DNA of 64,000 nucleotides from Ideonella sp. WA131b (GCA_023657425.1 JAGTJW010000002.1:920431-984430); one strand, 5' to 3'. Shown: positions 17,889 to 26,854, numbered from the stretch's first letter. A program made the numbers and translations. The notes: generated from the sequence alone by a model not told the origin.

Positions 17889-19279
17889 CCGGCAAGCCCG
17901 CCGCCGCACCAGCACCGCTGCACTGGGTGCTGAGCGCGCGCGACGCACGCCATGGCCAGACGCTGCGCCTGGCGCCGCAGGCGGCGCTGCCTCCGGCCGC
18001 CGAGCCGCCGGCCCACGCCAGCGCACCGGCGCGCCTGTGGGTCGACAGCACGCGCCGCTTCCAGCGCGTGCTGGGCTTCGGCGGCGCCTTCACCGAGGCC
18101 GCGGCCACCACCTGGCTGAAGCTGTCGCCGGCACAGCGCGAGCGGCTGCTGCGCGAGTACTTCTGCCCCCAGCACGGCCACGGCTACACGCTGTGCCGCG
18201 TGCACATGAACAGCTGCGACTTCGCCCTGGGCAACTACGCCCACGTCGAGCGCGACGGCGACTTCGCACTCGAGGGCTTCAGCATCGAGCGCGACCGCCA
18301 GGCCCTGCTGCCGATGATCCAGGCCGCGCAGCGCATGGCCGGCCGGCCGCTGCAGCTGCTGGTGTCGCCCTGGAGCCCGCCGGCCTGGATGAAGGACACC
18401 GGCCGCATGAACGAGGGCGGCACGCTGCGCCCGGCGTGCCGCGATGCCTGGGCGCAGTGCTTCGTGCGCTTCATCCGCGCCTACGAGTCCGAGGGCGTGC
18501 CCGTGTGGGGTGTGTCCGTGCAGAACGAGCCCGAGGCCACGCAGCGCTGGGACTCCTGCCGCTACAGCGCCGAGCAGGAGCGCGACTTCGTGCGCGACCA
18601 CCTCGGCCCGGCGCTGCACGCAGCCGGCCTGGGCCACGTGCGCATCGTGGTGTGGGACCACAACCGCGACGCCATGGTCGAGCGCGCCAGCGTCATCTAC
18701 GGCGACCCCGAGGCCGCCCGGTACGTGTGGGGCACCGGCTTCCACTGGTACCTGGAAGACCACTTCGACCACGTGCAGCTGGTGCACGACGCCTGGCCCG
18801 ACAAGCAGCTGCTGTTCACCGAGGGCTGCCAGGAAGGCGGCCCGCACTGGGGGCGCTGGGAGCTGGCCGAGCGTTACGCGCGCTCCATGATCAACGACCT
18901 CAACCGTTGGACGGTGGGCTGGATCGACTGGAACCTGCTGCTCGACGAGCAGGGCGGCCCCAACCATGTGGGCAATTTCTGCAGCGCACCGATGCTGGCC
19001 GTGCCGGCCGAAGACGGCCTGCACGCGCAGAGCTCGTTCGCGGCGCTGGGCCACTTCGCGCGCTACGTGCGCCCGGGCGCCGAGCGCGTGCTGGCCGCGG
19101 CCACGCGCGAGGCGCTGGAGTGCACCGCCTTCGCCAACCCCGACGGCAGCCTGGCGCTGGTGGTGCTCAACCGCAGCGAGCACGACCTGGCCTTCTCGCT
19201 GGCGATCGACGGCGTGGCACATGCCGCCGACCTGCCGGCCCATGCCATCGCCACCTACTGGCGCGGCGCCGCGCGATGA
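17885..19279 (+). CDS. GH30-family beta-glucosidase/beta-1,6-glucanase, no signal peptide
   Basis: A 464-residue glycoside hydrolase of family 30. It has FGGAFTEAAATTW, VSPWSPPAWMK, VQNEPE with acid/base Glu215, and FTEGCQE with nucleophile Glu313, followed by the family's small C-terminal beta-sandwich. Members act on beta-1,6-glucans, glucosylceramide or beta-glucosides; in this locus removal of the beta-1,6 branches of laminarin is a sensible guess. The N-terminus has no signal peptide, so it should be cytoplasmic. The start overlaps the GH17 stop in an ATGA, implying translational coupling. Confidence 0.85.
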   Translation: MTGKPAAAPAPLHWVLSARDARHGQTLRLAPQAALPPAAEPPAHASAPARLWVDSTRRFQRVLGFGGAFTEAAATTWLKLSPAQRERLLREYFCPQHGHGYTLCRVHMNSCDFALGNYAHVERDGDFALEGFSIERDRQALLPMIQAAQRMAGRPLQLLVSPWSPPAWMKDTGRMNEGGTLRPACRDAWAQCFVRFIRAYESEGVPVWGVSVQNEPEATQRWDSCRYSAEQERDFVRDHLGPALHAAGLGHVRIVVWDHNRDAMVERASVIYGDPEAARYVWGTGFHWYLEDHFDHVQLVHDAWPDKQLLFTEGCQEGGPHWGRWELAERYARSMINDLNRWTVGWIDWNLLLDEQGGPNHVGNFCSAPMLAVPAEDGLHAQSSFAALGHFARYVRPGAERVLAAATREALECTAFANPDGSLALVVLNRSEHDLAFSLAIDGVAHAADLPAHAIATYWRGAAR

Positions 19280-19333
19280 ACGGCTGGCCCGCCTCGGCGA
19301 GCCCGACCGACTGACCCCCACCGAAAGCCGTCC

Positions 19334-21685
19334 ATGTCCACCACCGCCACGACGCACAAGGTTCCGTTCCGGCACAAGGTGGCCTTCGGGCTGGGCATGC
19401 TGGCCAACCAGATGTTCCCGGCCGCCCTGGGCATCTTCATGGTCGTGCTGGTGCAGGACATGGGCTTCCCCACCTGGATGTGGGGCATCCTCTTCTTCCT
19501 GCCCCGGGCCTACGACGCGGTGCTCGACCCGATCATGGGCTTCATCTCCGACAACACGCGCTCGCGCTGGGGGCGGCGGCGGCAGTACGTGTTCATCGGC
19601 GCCATCATGCTGGGCGTGGCCTTCGTGATGATGTGGCAGCTGTATCGCGAAGACGGGCTGGCCTACAACTTCGCCTACTTCCTGTTCTGGTCGCTGGTGT
19701 TCTTCACGGGCCTCACGGTCTTCAGCATCCCGTACGTGGCCATGGGCTACGAGATGAGCGACGACTTCCATGAACGCACCAGCATCATGGCCGTGGCGCA
19801 ATGGATCGGCCAGTGGGCCTGGGTCATCGCGCCCTGGTTCTGGGTGGTGATGTACGACCCGGCCTGGTTCCCCAATGCCGACACCGCCACGCGCACGCTG
19901 TCGGTGTGGGTGGGCGTGGCCTGCATGCTGCTGGCCATGGTGCCGGCGATCTTCCTGCCCAGTCGTTCGACCCGGGATGACACCCACCTGGTGCCGCTGA
20001 CCCTGGCCAACATCGGCCGCGGCTTCCAGGAGCTGCTGGATGGCTTCAAGGAGGCCTTTGCCTGCGCGCCCTTCCGCAAGCTCTGCGGCGCCACCTTCCT
20101 GATCTTCAACGCCTTCAACACGGTGGCAGCGTTTTCGTTCTTCATCGTCGTCTACCACCTGTTCAACGGCGACACGGCGGCAGCCGGCATCTGGCCGACG
20201 CTGTTCGGCAGCATCGGCGCGCTGATCACCACCTTCGCCGTCATTCCCACGGTGGCCTGGATGTCCAGGCGCTTCGGCAAGAAGACGGCCTTCATGCTGT
20301 CGCAGGGCGTCTCCATCCTGGGCTATGTGCTGCTGTGGTTGCTGATGGTGCCCGGCAAGCCCTGGATGTTCATGCTGGCGCTGCCCTTCTTCAGCTTCGG
20401 CATCGGCGGGCTGTTCACGATCATGATGAGCATGACGGCCGATGTGTGCGACCTCGACGAGCTCGCCACGGGCAAGCGACGCGAGGGCATCTTCGGCGCC
20501 ATCTACTGGTGGATGGTGAAGCTGGGCTTTGCGGTGGCCGGGCTGCTCAGCGGTGCCATCATGGCCTTCGTCGCCTTCACGCCGGGCGCGCCCATGCAGC
20601 CCGCGGGCGCCGTGGATGGCCTGCGCCTCTTCTACAGCGGTGTGCCCATCTTCGGCACGCTGCTGGCGATGTGGATCATGCGCAGCTACGACCTCGACGA
20701 GGCCCGCGCCACCGAGGTGCATGCCGAGCTTGAGCGGCGCCGGCAGCGCGCGACGGCGGCTTCGTCGCAGGGCTCGGGCGCACGCACCTGGCTGGCCGAC
20801 CATGGCTTGGAGCTGCCCGTCGCACAGCGCTCGGCCCTGGCCGGCCTCGGTGCCGCCGAGGTGCAAGCCCTCTTCAAGCAGCAGCGCGCCGAGCGCCTGT
20901 ACGGCCTGTGCTACAGCGCCTACGGGCCGGGTCAGAAGGCCGGCGACGTGCTGGCACCTTCGCAGGTGCGCCGCCGCGTGGCGCTGGTGGCTCCGCACAC
21001 GCGCTGGCTGCGCTCCTTTGCCTGCACCGAGGGCCACGAGCTCATCCCCGCGGTGGCGCGCGAGCACGGCCTGAAGACGATGGTCGGCGCCTGGATCAGC
21101 GCCGACCGCGAGCGCAACGAGCGCGAGATCCACGGCCTCGTCACGCTGGCCCAGGCAGGCCTCGTGGACGTGGCCGTGGTGGGCAACGAGGTGCTGCTGC
21201 GCGGCGATCTGCCCGAGGCCGAGCTGCTGGCGCTGATCGCCCGCGTGAAGGCGGCTGTGCCCGACGGCGTGCGCGTGGGCTGCGTCGACGCCTACCACCT
21301 GTTCCTCGAGCGCCCGGCGCTGGCCGAGGCCTGCGACGTGCTGCTGCCCAACTGCTACCCGTTCTGGGAGGGCGCCGACGTCGCCTGGGCGCCGCACTAC
21401 CTGCGGCGCATGCTCGCGCTGGTGCAGGCCGCCGGTGGCGACAAGCCGGTGATCGTGGCCGAGACCGGCTGGCCCGACGGCGGCGAGGCCGTCGGCCCCG
21501 CCGTGCCCTCGCCCGAGAACGCCATGCGCTACTTCGTCGACGTGCAGCAGTGGGCGCGGCGTGAGGGCGTGAAGCTGTTCCACTTCGCGTCCTTCGACGA
21601 GCCCTGGAAGCGCCAGCAAGAGGGCGTGGTGGGCACGCAGTGGGGGCTGTGGGACCAGGACGAGCGGCCCAAGCACCTGGGCTGA
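19334..21685 (+). CDS. GPH-family sugar symporter fused to a GH17 beta-glucanase domain
   Basis: One uninterrupted 783-codon frame encodes two proteins' worth of sequence. Residues 1 to about 450 are a 12-helix glycoside-pentoside-hexuronide cation symporter of the MelB type: RAYDAVLDPIMGFISD followed by RSRWGRRR in the first cytoplasmic loop. After a charged linker (about 450-518) comes a full GH17 domain with acid/base Glu619 in GNEV and nucleophile Glu710 in AETGWPDG, homologous to the free GH17 at 23363-24304. With an even helix number the hydrolase would face the cytoplasm, so imported oligosaccharides could be cut as they arrive. Last gene of the operon, 54 bases after GH30. I know of no standard family with this architecture. 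Confidence 0.88.
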   Translation: MSTTATTHKVPFRHKVAFGLGMLANQMFPAALGIFMVVLVQDMGFPTWMWGILFFLPRAYDAVLDPIMGFISDNTRSRWGRRRQYVFIGAIMLGVAFVMMWQLYREDGLAYNFAYFLFWSLVFFTGLTVFSIPYVAMGYEMSDDFHERTSIMAVAQWIGQWAWVIAPWFWVVMYDPAWFPNADTATRTLSVWVGVACMLLAMVPAIFLPSRSTRDDTHLVPLTLANIGRGFQELLDGFKEAFACAPFRKLCGATFLIFNAFNTVAAFSFFIVVYHLFNGDTAAAGIWPTLFGSIGALITTFAVIPTVAWMSRRFGKKTAFMLSQGVSILGYVLLWLLMVPGKPWMFMLALPFFSFGIGGLFTIMMSMTADVCDLDELATGKRREGIFGAIYWWMVKLGFAVAGLLSGAIMAFVAFTPGAPMQPAGAVDGLRLFYSGVPIFGTLLAMWIMRSYDLDEARATEVHAELERRRQRATAASSQGSGARTWLADHGLELPVAQRSALAGLGAAEVQALFKQQRAERLYGLCYSAYGPGQKAGDVLAPSQVRRRVALVAPHTRWLRSFACTEGHELIPAVAREHGLKTMVGAWISADRERNEREIHGLVTLAQAGLVDVAVVGNEVLLRGDLPEAELLALIARVKAAVPDGVRVGCVDAYHLFLERPALAEACDVLLPNCYPFWEGADVAWAPHYLRRMLALVQAAGGDKPVIVAETGWPDGGEAVGPAVPSPENAMRYFVDVQQWARREGVKLFHFASFDEPWKRQQEGVVGTQWGLWDQDERPKHLG

Positions 21686-21847
21686 ATCCCCTGCCCCGCA
21701 CAGCGTGCGGGAGCTGCCGCCGACAATCCTCGGCATGCAACGACTGCCTCCGCCGCTCAACGCCGTCCATGGCCGCCCAGCGCTTCCTGCCGCCGCCGGC
21801 CGTGCGCGCCGGTGCGCCGGCCGCGGCGTCGAGGGAGGGGAGCCACG

Positions 21848-23317
21848 ATGGATCTGATGAACCTGGCCATCGGCGTCGCGGGCCTGCTGGTGTTCGTCAG
21901 CGTGCTCGCGGGGCTGTATTCGGCGCGTGCCGGGCTGTCCTTCCTGCTCGTGTTCCTGGTCATGGGCATGCTGGCCGGCGAGGATGGCCCGGGCGGCATC
22001 GTCTACAACGACGTGACGATCTCGCTGTGGGTGGGCAGCGCGGCGCTCGGCGTGATCCTGCTGGACGGCGGCCTGCGCACGCGCCTGTCCACCTTCCGCA
22101 CCGGCCTGAAGCCAGCCTCCTGGCTGGCCACCGTGGGCGTGCTCGTCACCGCGGCGCTCACCGGGGTGGCCGTGTGCCTGGCCTTCGGGCTGCCGCCGCT
22201 GCTGGGGCTGCTGGCCGGTGCCATCGTCGGCTCCACCGACGCGGCGGCGGTGTTCGCACTGCTCAAGAGCTCGGGCCTGCGCGTGAGCGAACGCCTGTCG
22301 TCGACGCTGGAGATCGAGTCCGGCCTCAACGACCCGATGGCCGTGTTCCTGGTGCTCACGCTGTCGGCAGCGCTGATCCGACCCGAGGACGCCACGGCAG
22401 GCGCCATGCTGTGGACCTTCGGCCAGCAGGCCGTGCTGGGCACGCTCATCGGCCTGCTCGGGGGCATGGGTGCCGGCGCCCTGCTGAACCGCCTGCCGCT
22501 GGGCGGCGCGGCCGAGGGTCTGACCGCCCTGCTGCTGCTGGCCGCCGGGATCGGCGTGTTCGGGGGCGCGGGCTGGCTCGGCGGCTCGGGCTTCCTGGCG
22601 GTGTATCTCTTCGGTCTGGTGGTGGCGCACCGCGCCAGCGCGGTGGTGGAGCGCGCGCTGGCCGGCATGGACGGCTTCGCCTGGCTGGCGCAGGCGATGC
22701 TGTTCCTGCTGCTGGGCCTGCTGGTCACGCCCAGCCGGCTGCTCGACCACTGGCTGCCGATGCTGGCCGTGGCACTCGCACTGATGTTCGTGGCGCGGCC
22801 GCTGGCGGTGGCGCTGTGCCTGAAGCCCCTGCGCTTCTCGTGGCAGGAGATCGGCTTCATCTCCTGGGTGGGGCTGCGCGGCGCGGTGCCGGTGGTGCTG
22901 GCGCTCATCCCGATGATGCTGGCCGTGCCGCAGGCGCGGGTGCTGTTCGACGTGGCCTTCGTGGTGGTGCTGGCCTCGCTGGTGCTGCAGGGCTCGACGA
23001 TGGTCTGGGCGGCGCGCCTGTTCAACGTCAACCTGCCCGACGCACAGGACGAACCCGCCGTGCGCGTGGTGTTCGGCGACTTCGCACTCGACGCCCGCGC
23101 ACCCGTGCGCGACATCTGCAGCTTCTACGGCCTGCCCGACCCGGGCTACGACGGGGCGGTGGCCGACTGGATCGCGCGCGAACTCAAGCGCCCTGCCGTG
23201 GCCGGCGACGGCATCGACTGGGGCCACGCACACTTTGCCGTGCGCGACATGGACGGCAAGCGCGTGGCCCAAGTGGGCCTGCTGCTTTACCACGCCCCCG
23301 AACAAGATCCCGGTTGA
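21848..23317 (+). CDS. cvrA: Potassium/proton antiporter, CPA1 (NhaP2/CvrA) type
   Basis: A 489-residue inner-membrane antiporter. Twelve or so hydrophobic segments contain the CPA1 signatures GSTDAAAVFALLKSSGL and ESGLNDPMAVF, and the last 90 residues form the soluble C-terminal regulatory domain (VVFGDFALDARAPVRDICSFYGLP onward). E. coli CvrA is longer because of an extra RCK domain. The ATG at 21848 follows GAGGGGAG by five bases. It has no visible link with glucan use and has no operator copy, yet it sits between the two GH17 genes; it may be a bystander or help ion balance of the cation-coupled transporter. Confidence 0.9.
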   Translation: MDLMNLAIGVAGLLVFVSVLAGLYSARAGLSFLLVFLVMGMLAGEDGPGGIVYNDVTISLWVGSAALGVILLDGGLRTRLSTFRTGLKPASWLATVGVLVTAALTGVAVCLAFGLPPLLGLLAGAIVGSTDAAAVFALLKSSGLRVSERLSSTLEIESGLNDPMAVFLVLTLSAALIRPEDATAGAMLWTFGQQAVLGTLIGLLGGMGAGALLNRLPLGGAAEGLTALLLLAAGIGVFGGAGWLGGSGFLAVYLFGLVVAHRASAVVERALAGMDGFAWLAQAMLFLLLGLLVTPSRLLDHWLPMLAVALALMFVARPLAVALCLKPLRFSWQEIGFISWVGLRGAVPVVLALIPMMLAVPQARVLFDVAFVVVLASLVLQGSTMVWAARLFNVNLPDAQDEPAVRVVFGDFALDARAPVRDICSFYGLPDPGYDGAVADWIARELKRPAVAGDGIDWGHAHFAVRDMDGKRVAQVGLLLYHAPEQDPG

Positions 23318-23362
23318 GCCGGCGCTCGGTGGCGGCCTTCCGGCTCGGCGGGGCTCAGACCC

Positions 23363-24304
23363 TCAGGTGAATTTCGGCCGCGCGTCCTTGTCCCACAGGC
23401 CCCAGAAAGCGCCGACGTCGCCCTCGGCGCCCACCTTCCAGGCCTCGTCAAAGGCGGCGAAGTGGAACCATTCGATGCCTTCGCGCTCGGCCCAGGCGGC
23501 GGTGTCGACGAAGGTCTGCATGGCCGCCTCGTGGCCGGGCACGGCGCCGTGGAAAGCGCTGCCCTGGTCGGGCCAGCCGGTCTCGCTGATGAGCACGCGT
23601 TTGCCCGCTGCGGCCGCCCGTGTCGTGGCGAGCATCTGCTGCAGGTAGGGCAGCGCCTGCTCGCGCGGGCAGCCCTCCCAGAACGGGTAGCAGTTGGTCA
23701 TCACCACGTCGCACACAGCGGTGACACGCGGGTGCTTCTCGAACAGGAAGTAGGCGTCGACATAGCCCACCGGCACGCCCGGCAGCGCGCGCTTGACGTG
23801 CTCGATGCGCTCGATCAGCTCGTCCTCGGTGAGGTCGCCGCGCAGCAGCACCTCGTTGCCCACGGCCACGATGTCGGCGTGGCCGGCACGCGCCACGGCG
23901 ATCACGCCCTCGAGCTCGCGCGCGTTGATCTCGGCGTCGATGCCGAGCCAGGCGCCCACCAGCGTCTTCAGGCCCATCTCGTGGGCGATGCGCGGCGTCT
24001 GCTCGTGGCCGTCGGTGCACGAGAAACTCCGCACCCAGCGGGTGTGCGGGCGGCAGATGGCCAGCCGCTCGCGGATCTGCGCCTCGCTCACCTGCGAGCC
24101 CGGCTGCTGGCCCTCGAGGTAGGGACTGAAGCACAGGCCGTGGACGCCGCGCGCCAGCGTGGCGCGGAAGGCCTCGTCGAGCCGGGCGCGCTCGGCAGGC
24201 GGCAGCGGCGGCGGCGCCACCACGGCAGGCGGCGCGCCGGGCACGAAGGCCGCAACGCCGCTGCCGTGGGACGGTGCATCCGGGCGGTTCAAGGGCTTGC
24301 TCAT
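23363..24304 (-). CDS. Cytoplasmic GH17-family beta-1,3-glucosidase/glucanase
   Basis: A 313-residue GH17 enzyme without signal peptide; the first 40 residues are Pro/Ala-rich and then the barrel begins at HGLCFSPY. Catalytic residues are Glu151 (VGNEV) and Glu241 (SETGWPD). The protein aligns block for block with the GH17 half of the transporter fusion (RFW/RSF, TDGHE/TEGHE, VDAYFLF/VDAYHLF, NCYPFWEG), so the two are paralogues. It is the last gene of the GH1-GH16-GH17 operon, 38 bases after GH16, and should act on imported oligosaccharides. Confidence 0.87.
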   Translation of the reverse strand: MSKPLNRPDAPSHGSGVAAFVPGAPPAVVAPPPLPPAERARLDEAFRATLARGVHGLCFSPYLEGQQPGSQVSEAQIRERLAICRPHTRWVRSFSCTDGHEQTPRIAHEMGLKTLVGAWLGIDAEINARELEGVIAVARAGHADIVAVGNEVLLRGDLTEDELIERIEHVKRALPGVPVGYVDAYFLFEKHPRVTAVCDVVMTNCYPFWEGCPREQALPYLQQMLATTRAAAAGKRVLISETGWPDQGSAFHGAVPGHEAAMQTFVDTAAWAEREGIEWFHFAAFDEAWKVGAEGDVGAFWGLWDKDARPKFT

Positions 24305-24342
24305 GGCGTCTCCGGGGGGGTCGTCGGTGGCGAGGTGGCGCC

Positions 24343-25260
24343 CTACAGGCGCCGCTCGGCCAGGTGCCCGGGCTCCCAGGGCATCACGCCCGGGCCACGT
24401 GGGGCGGGCTCGCCGTAACCGCCGACCTTGTCGTACACACGCACCCAGTCCACCACCAGCTCGGCCGGGAAGCGGGTGTGCTCGCTGGGGTGGCCGGGGA
24501 AGTTGCCGCCCACGGCCACGTTCATCAGCAGGTAGAAGGGCTGGTCGAAGGGCGCCGGCCAGGGGTTGAGCTCGGCATCCGACGCCGCCTCGACGCCCTG
24601 CCCGCCGTCCAGGCGGCTGCAGCTCCACCAGTGGCGGTAGGTGCAGGTCTGCACCTCGTCGACGAAAAAGCGCACCTCGCCGGGCTCCCACTCCACGGCA
24701 TAGGTGTGCCAGTCCGACACCGAACTGCCCCCGGGCAGCCGGTGCGTGGTGGTGATGAGCGAACGTCGCGGGTACGAGGAGCCGAAGTGCAGGCTGTTGA
24801 GCACCTCGTGCGGCTGCTCGCCGACGATCTCCATCAGGTCGATCTCGCCGCTGGCGGCCCAGCCGCCGTAGCGGTCGTCCACCGGCAGCATCCAGATCGC
24901 CGGCCACAGGCCCTTGCCCCAGGGCACACGGGCGCGCGCCTCGATGCGGCCGTACAGCTTGGCGAACAGCACGCGGCCGTCGCGCGCCTTGGTCTTGAGC
25001 CGGGCCGAGGTGTAGCCGCAGCCGTGCAGCGGCGCCTTCACGGCGCGGATGTGCAGGCAGCTGTCGCGCAGCTGCACGTTCTCGGGGTCGCCGGTGTAGT
25101 ACTGCAGCTCCTCGTTGCCCCAGCCCGGCACCCACTGGTGCACGCGGTAGTCGTAGAAGCCGTTGCCGAGGTCGAAGTCCCACTTGCCGCGGTCGAGGGT
25201 GGGGCCGTCGAACTCGTCGTTCCACACGAGCGTCCAGCCAGGGCGTTGCGTGTCGTTCAC
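24343..25260 (-). CDS. GH16 endo-beta-1,3(4)-glucanase (laminarinase), no signal peptide
   Basis: A 305-residue GH16 enzyme. The signature GEIDLMEIVG holds nucleophile Glu139, assisting Asp141 and acid/base Glu144; the DEFDG, YYTGDPENV and LNVAVGGNFPGHP-type blocks (here LMNVAVGGNFPG) fit the laminarinase branch. Start is a GTG at 25260; no ATG lies upstream before the GH1 stop, although the frame remains open. The N-terminus (VNDTQRPGWTLVW) gives no export signal, which is odd for a laminarinase since most are secreted; it may work on oligosaccharides in the cytoplasm. 44 bases below GH1. Confidence 0.88.
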   Translation of the reverse strand: MNDTQRPGWTLVWNDEFDGPTLDRGKWDFDLGNGFYDYRVHQWVPGWGNEELQYYTGDPENVQLRDSCLHIRAVKAPLHGCGYTSARLKTKARDGRVLFAKLYGRIEARARVPWGKGLWPAIWMLPVDDRYGGWAASGEIDLMEIVGEQPHEVLNSLHFGSSYPRRSLITTTHRLPGGSSVSDWHTYAVEWEPGEVRFFVDEVQTCTYRHWWSCSRLDGGQGVEAASDAELNPWPAPFDQPFYLLMNVAVGGNFPGHPSEHTRFPAELVVDWVRVYDKVGGYGEPAPRGPGVMPWEPGHLAERRL

Positions 25261-25304
25261 GGTCGTCTCGCGGGGCGTTGAGGCGCAGTCGGCCAGCGCG
25301 GCGC

Positions 25305-26693
25305 TCAGGCCACGGCGGCCAGGGCCTCAGGCTCGCAATGGCGGCGGGCGTGCTGCTGGCGCAGGAAGTCGCGGTACCAGAGGTAGCTGTCCTTGGGCGT
25401 GCGCGCCAGCGTGGCGTAGTCGACGTGCACGATGCCGAAGCGCTTGGCGTAGCCACTGGCCCACTCGAAGTTGTCCATCAGGCTCCAGACCATGAAGCCG
25501 GCCATCGGCACGCCCTGGGCGGCAGCATCGCCTACGGCCGCGATGTGCCGCGCGATGTAGTCCCGCCGGTCGGCGTCGTGCACGCGCGGTCCCTCGGGCG
25601 TGGCGGTCAGCGTGTCCTGAAAGGCGGCGCCGTTTTCCATCACGTACAGCGGCGGCACCGTCCAGTCGCGGTGCAGGCGCAGCAGCAGCTCGGTCAGACC
25701 TTCGGGCACGATCTCCCAGCCCATGTCGGTGAGCGGCTTGCCGCTGTGCTGCGCGCTCCAGGCGCCGCTGGCGCTGACGACGCCGCGGGTGTAGTAGTTG
25801 ATGCCCAGGAAGTCCATCGGCGTGGCGATGACGGCCAGGTCGCCGTCGTGCACGGCCGGCACGTCACCGCCCAGGTGCTGCCAGACGTCGGCCGGGTACT
25901 CGCCGCGGAACAGCGGGTCCATGTACCAGCGCACACTGCGGCCGTCTTCAAGCCGCGCGGCGGCCCTGTCCTCGGGGCTGTCCGTGGCCGGGCCGATGGG
26001 CGAGAGGTTGAGCACGATGCCCAGGCGGGCGCGGCAGCCGTCGGCGCGCAGCGCGCGCAGCGCCAGCCCGTGGCTGAGCAGCAGATGGTGCGCCACCTGC
26101 ATCGCGGTGCCGCGGTGGCGGATGCCGGGCGCGAAGATGCCACTCTCGTGGCCCAACACGGCCATCACCCAGGGTTCGTTGTGGGTGGTGATGGCGACGA
26201 CCCGGTCGCCCAGCCGTTCGGCCAGGTGGCGCGCATAGACCACGAAGCGGTGCACGGTGTCGCGGTCGGCCCAGCCGCCGCGCTCCTGCAGGGCCTGCGG
26301 CAGGTCCCAGTGGTTGAGCGTGAGGTAGGGCTTGATGCCGCGCGCCAGCAGGCCGTCGACCAGCCGCTCGTAGAAGGCCAGGCCCGCCTCGTTGAAGGCG
26401 CCCTGCCCGTCGGGCTGAACGCGCGGCCAGCTCACGGAAAAGCGGTAGGCGTCCACGCCGAGCCCGGCGATCAGCCCGAGGTCGGACTCCAGCCGGTGAT
26501 AGTGGTCGCAGGCCACGTCGCCGCTGCTGCCATCGGCGATGGCGCCGACTTGGCGGCAGAAGCGGTCCCAGATCGACTCCCCCTTGCCGTCGGCCTGCGC
26601 CGCGCCCTCGATCTGGAACGAACTGGTGGCCACGCCCCAGACGAAATCGGAGACGAAAGGGTGGCTCGGGTGCAGCACGGGCGGTGGGTTCAT
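25305..26693 (-). CDS. GH1 beta-glucosidase
   Basis: A 462-residue cytoplasmic retaining beta-glucosidase of family 1 with usual length. It has FVWGVATSSFQIEGA at the N-terminus, THNEPW with acid/base Glu173, and YVMENG with nucleophile Glu353. It would release glucose from short beta-glucosides, the final step. The ATG at 26693 starts MNPPPVLHP; an in-frame upstream start adds only 14 arginine- and proline-rich residues. First gene of the minus-strand operon GH1-GH16-GH17, with operator 4 at 73 bases upstream. Confidence 0.93.
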   Translation of the reverse strand: MNPPPVLHPSHPFVSDFVWGVATSSFQIEGAAQADGKGESIWDRFCRQVGAIADGSSGDVACDHYHRLESDLGLIAGLGVDAYRFSVSWPRVQPDGQGAFNEAGLAFYERLVDGLLARGIKPYLTLNHWDLPQALQERGGWADRDTVHRFVVYARHLAERLGDRVVAITTHNEPWVMAVLGHESGIFAPGIRHRGTAMQVAHHLLLSHGLALRALRADGCRARLGIVLNLSPIGPATDSPEDRAAARLEDGRSVRWYMDPLFRGEYPADVWQHLGGDVPAVHDGDLAVIATPMDFLGINYYTRGVVSASGAWSAQHSGKPLTDMGWEIVPEGLTELLLRLHRDWTVPPLYVMENGAAFQDTLTATPEGPRVHDADRRDYIARHIAAVGDAAAQGVPMAGFMVWSLMDNFEWASGYAKRFGIVHVDYATLARTPKDSYLWYRDFLRQQHARRHCEPEALAAVA

Positions 26694-26765
26694 GGCACAG
26701 ACACGGCGGGAAGGCCGGGGCGGAAGCGGCGGCAAGCCGCCAACGCCCCTCCGCGCAGGGAGTTA

Positions 26766-26779
26766 TGAAAGCGCTTTCA
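26766..26779. promoter_or_regulatory. LacI-type operator 4 (GH1 operon)
   Basis: TGAAAGCGCTTTCA palindrome, identical to operators 1-3, placed one base after the -10 of the GH1 promoter and in the gap between the lacI-type gene and GH1. Confidence 0.88.
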
Positions 26780-26780
26780 G

Positions 26781-26809
26781 AGTGTCGCGGCCGGCGTGCA
26801 GCCTGTCAA
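26781..26809 (-). promoter_or_regulatory. Promoter of the GH1-GH16-GH17 operon
   Basis: On the minus strand a perfect TTGACA (26804-26809) and a weak GACACT (26781-26786) are 17 bases apart. The operator directly downstream supports the assignment. Confidence 0.65.
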
Positions 26810-26854
26810 CAGCGGGTTATCGCCAACGGCGAAGTGCCCGCATCACGCGCGGCC

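Noticed and set aside
17777..23305. An 1842-codon open frame on the minus strand
   Set aside because: It runs antisense through GH17, GH30, the fusion gene and the antiporter. Composition is His/Gln/Arg-rich with no domain pattern, as expected of the antisense frame of GC-rich genes.
12095..26779. Reading the four palindromes as CcpA cre sites
   Set aside because: They fit the cre pattern, but CcpA belongs to Firmicutes, and a LacI-family gene is present inside the locus.
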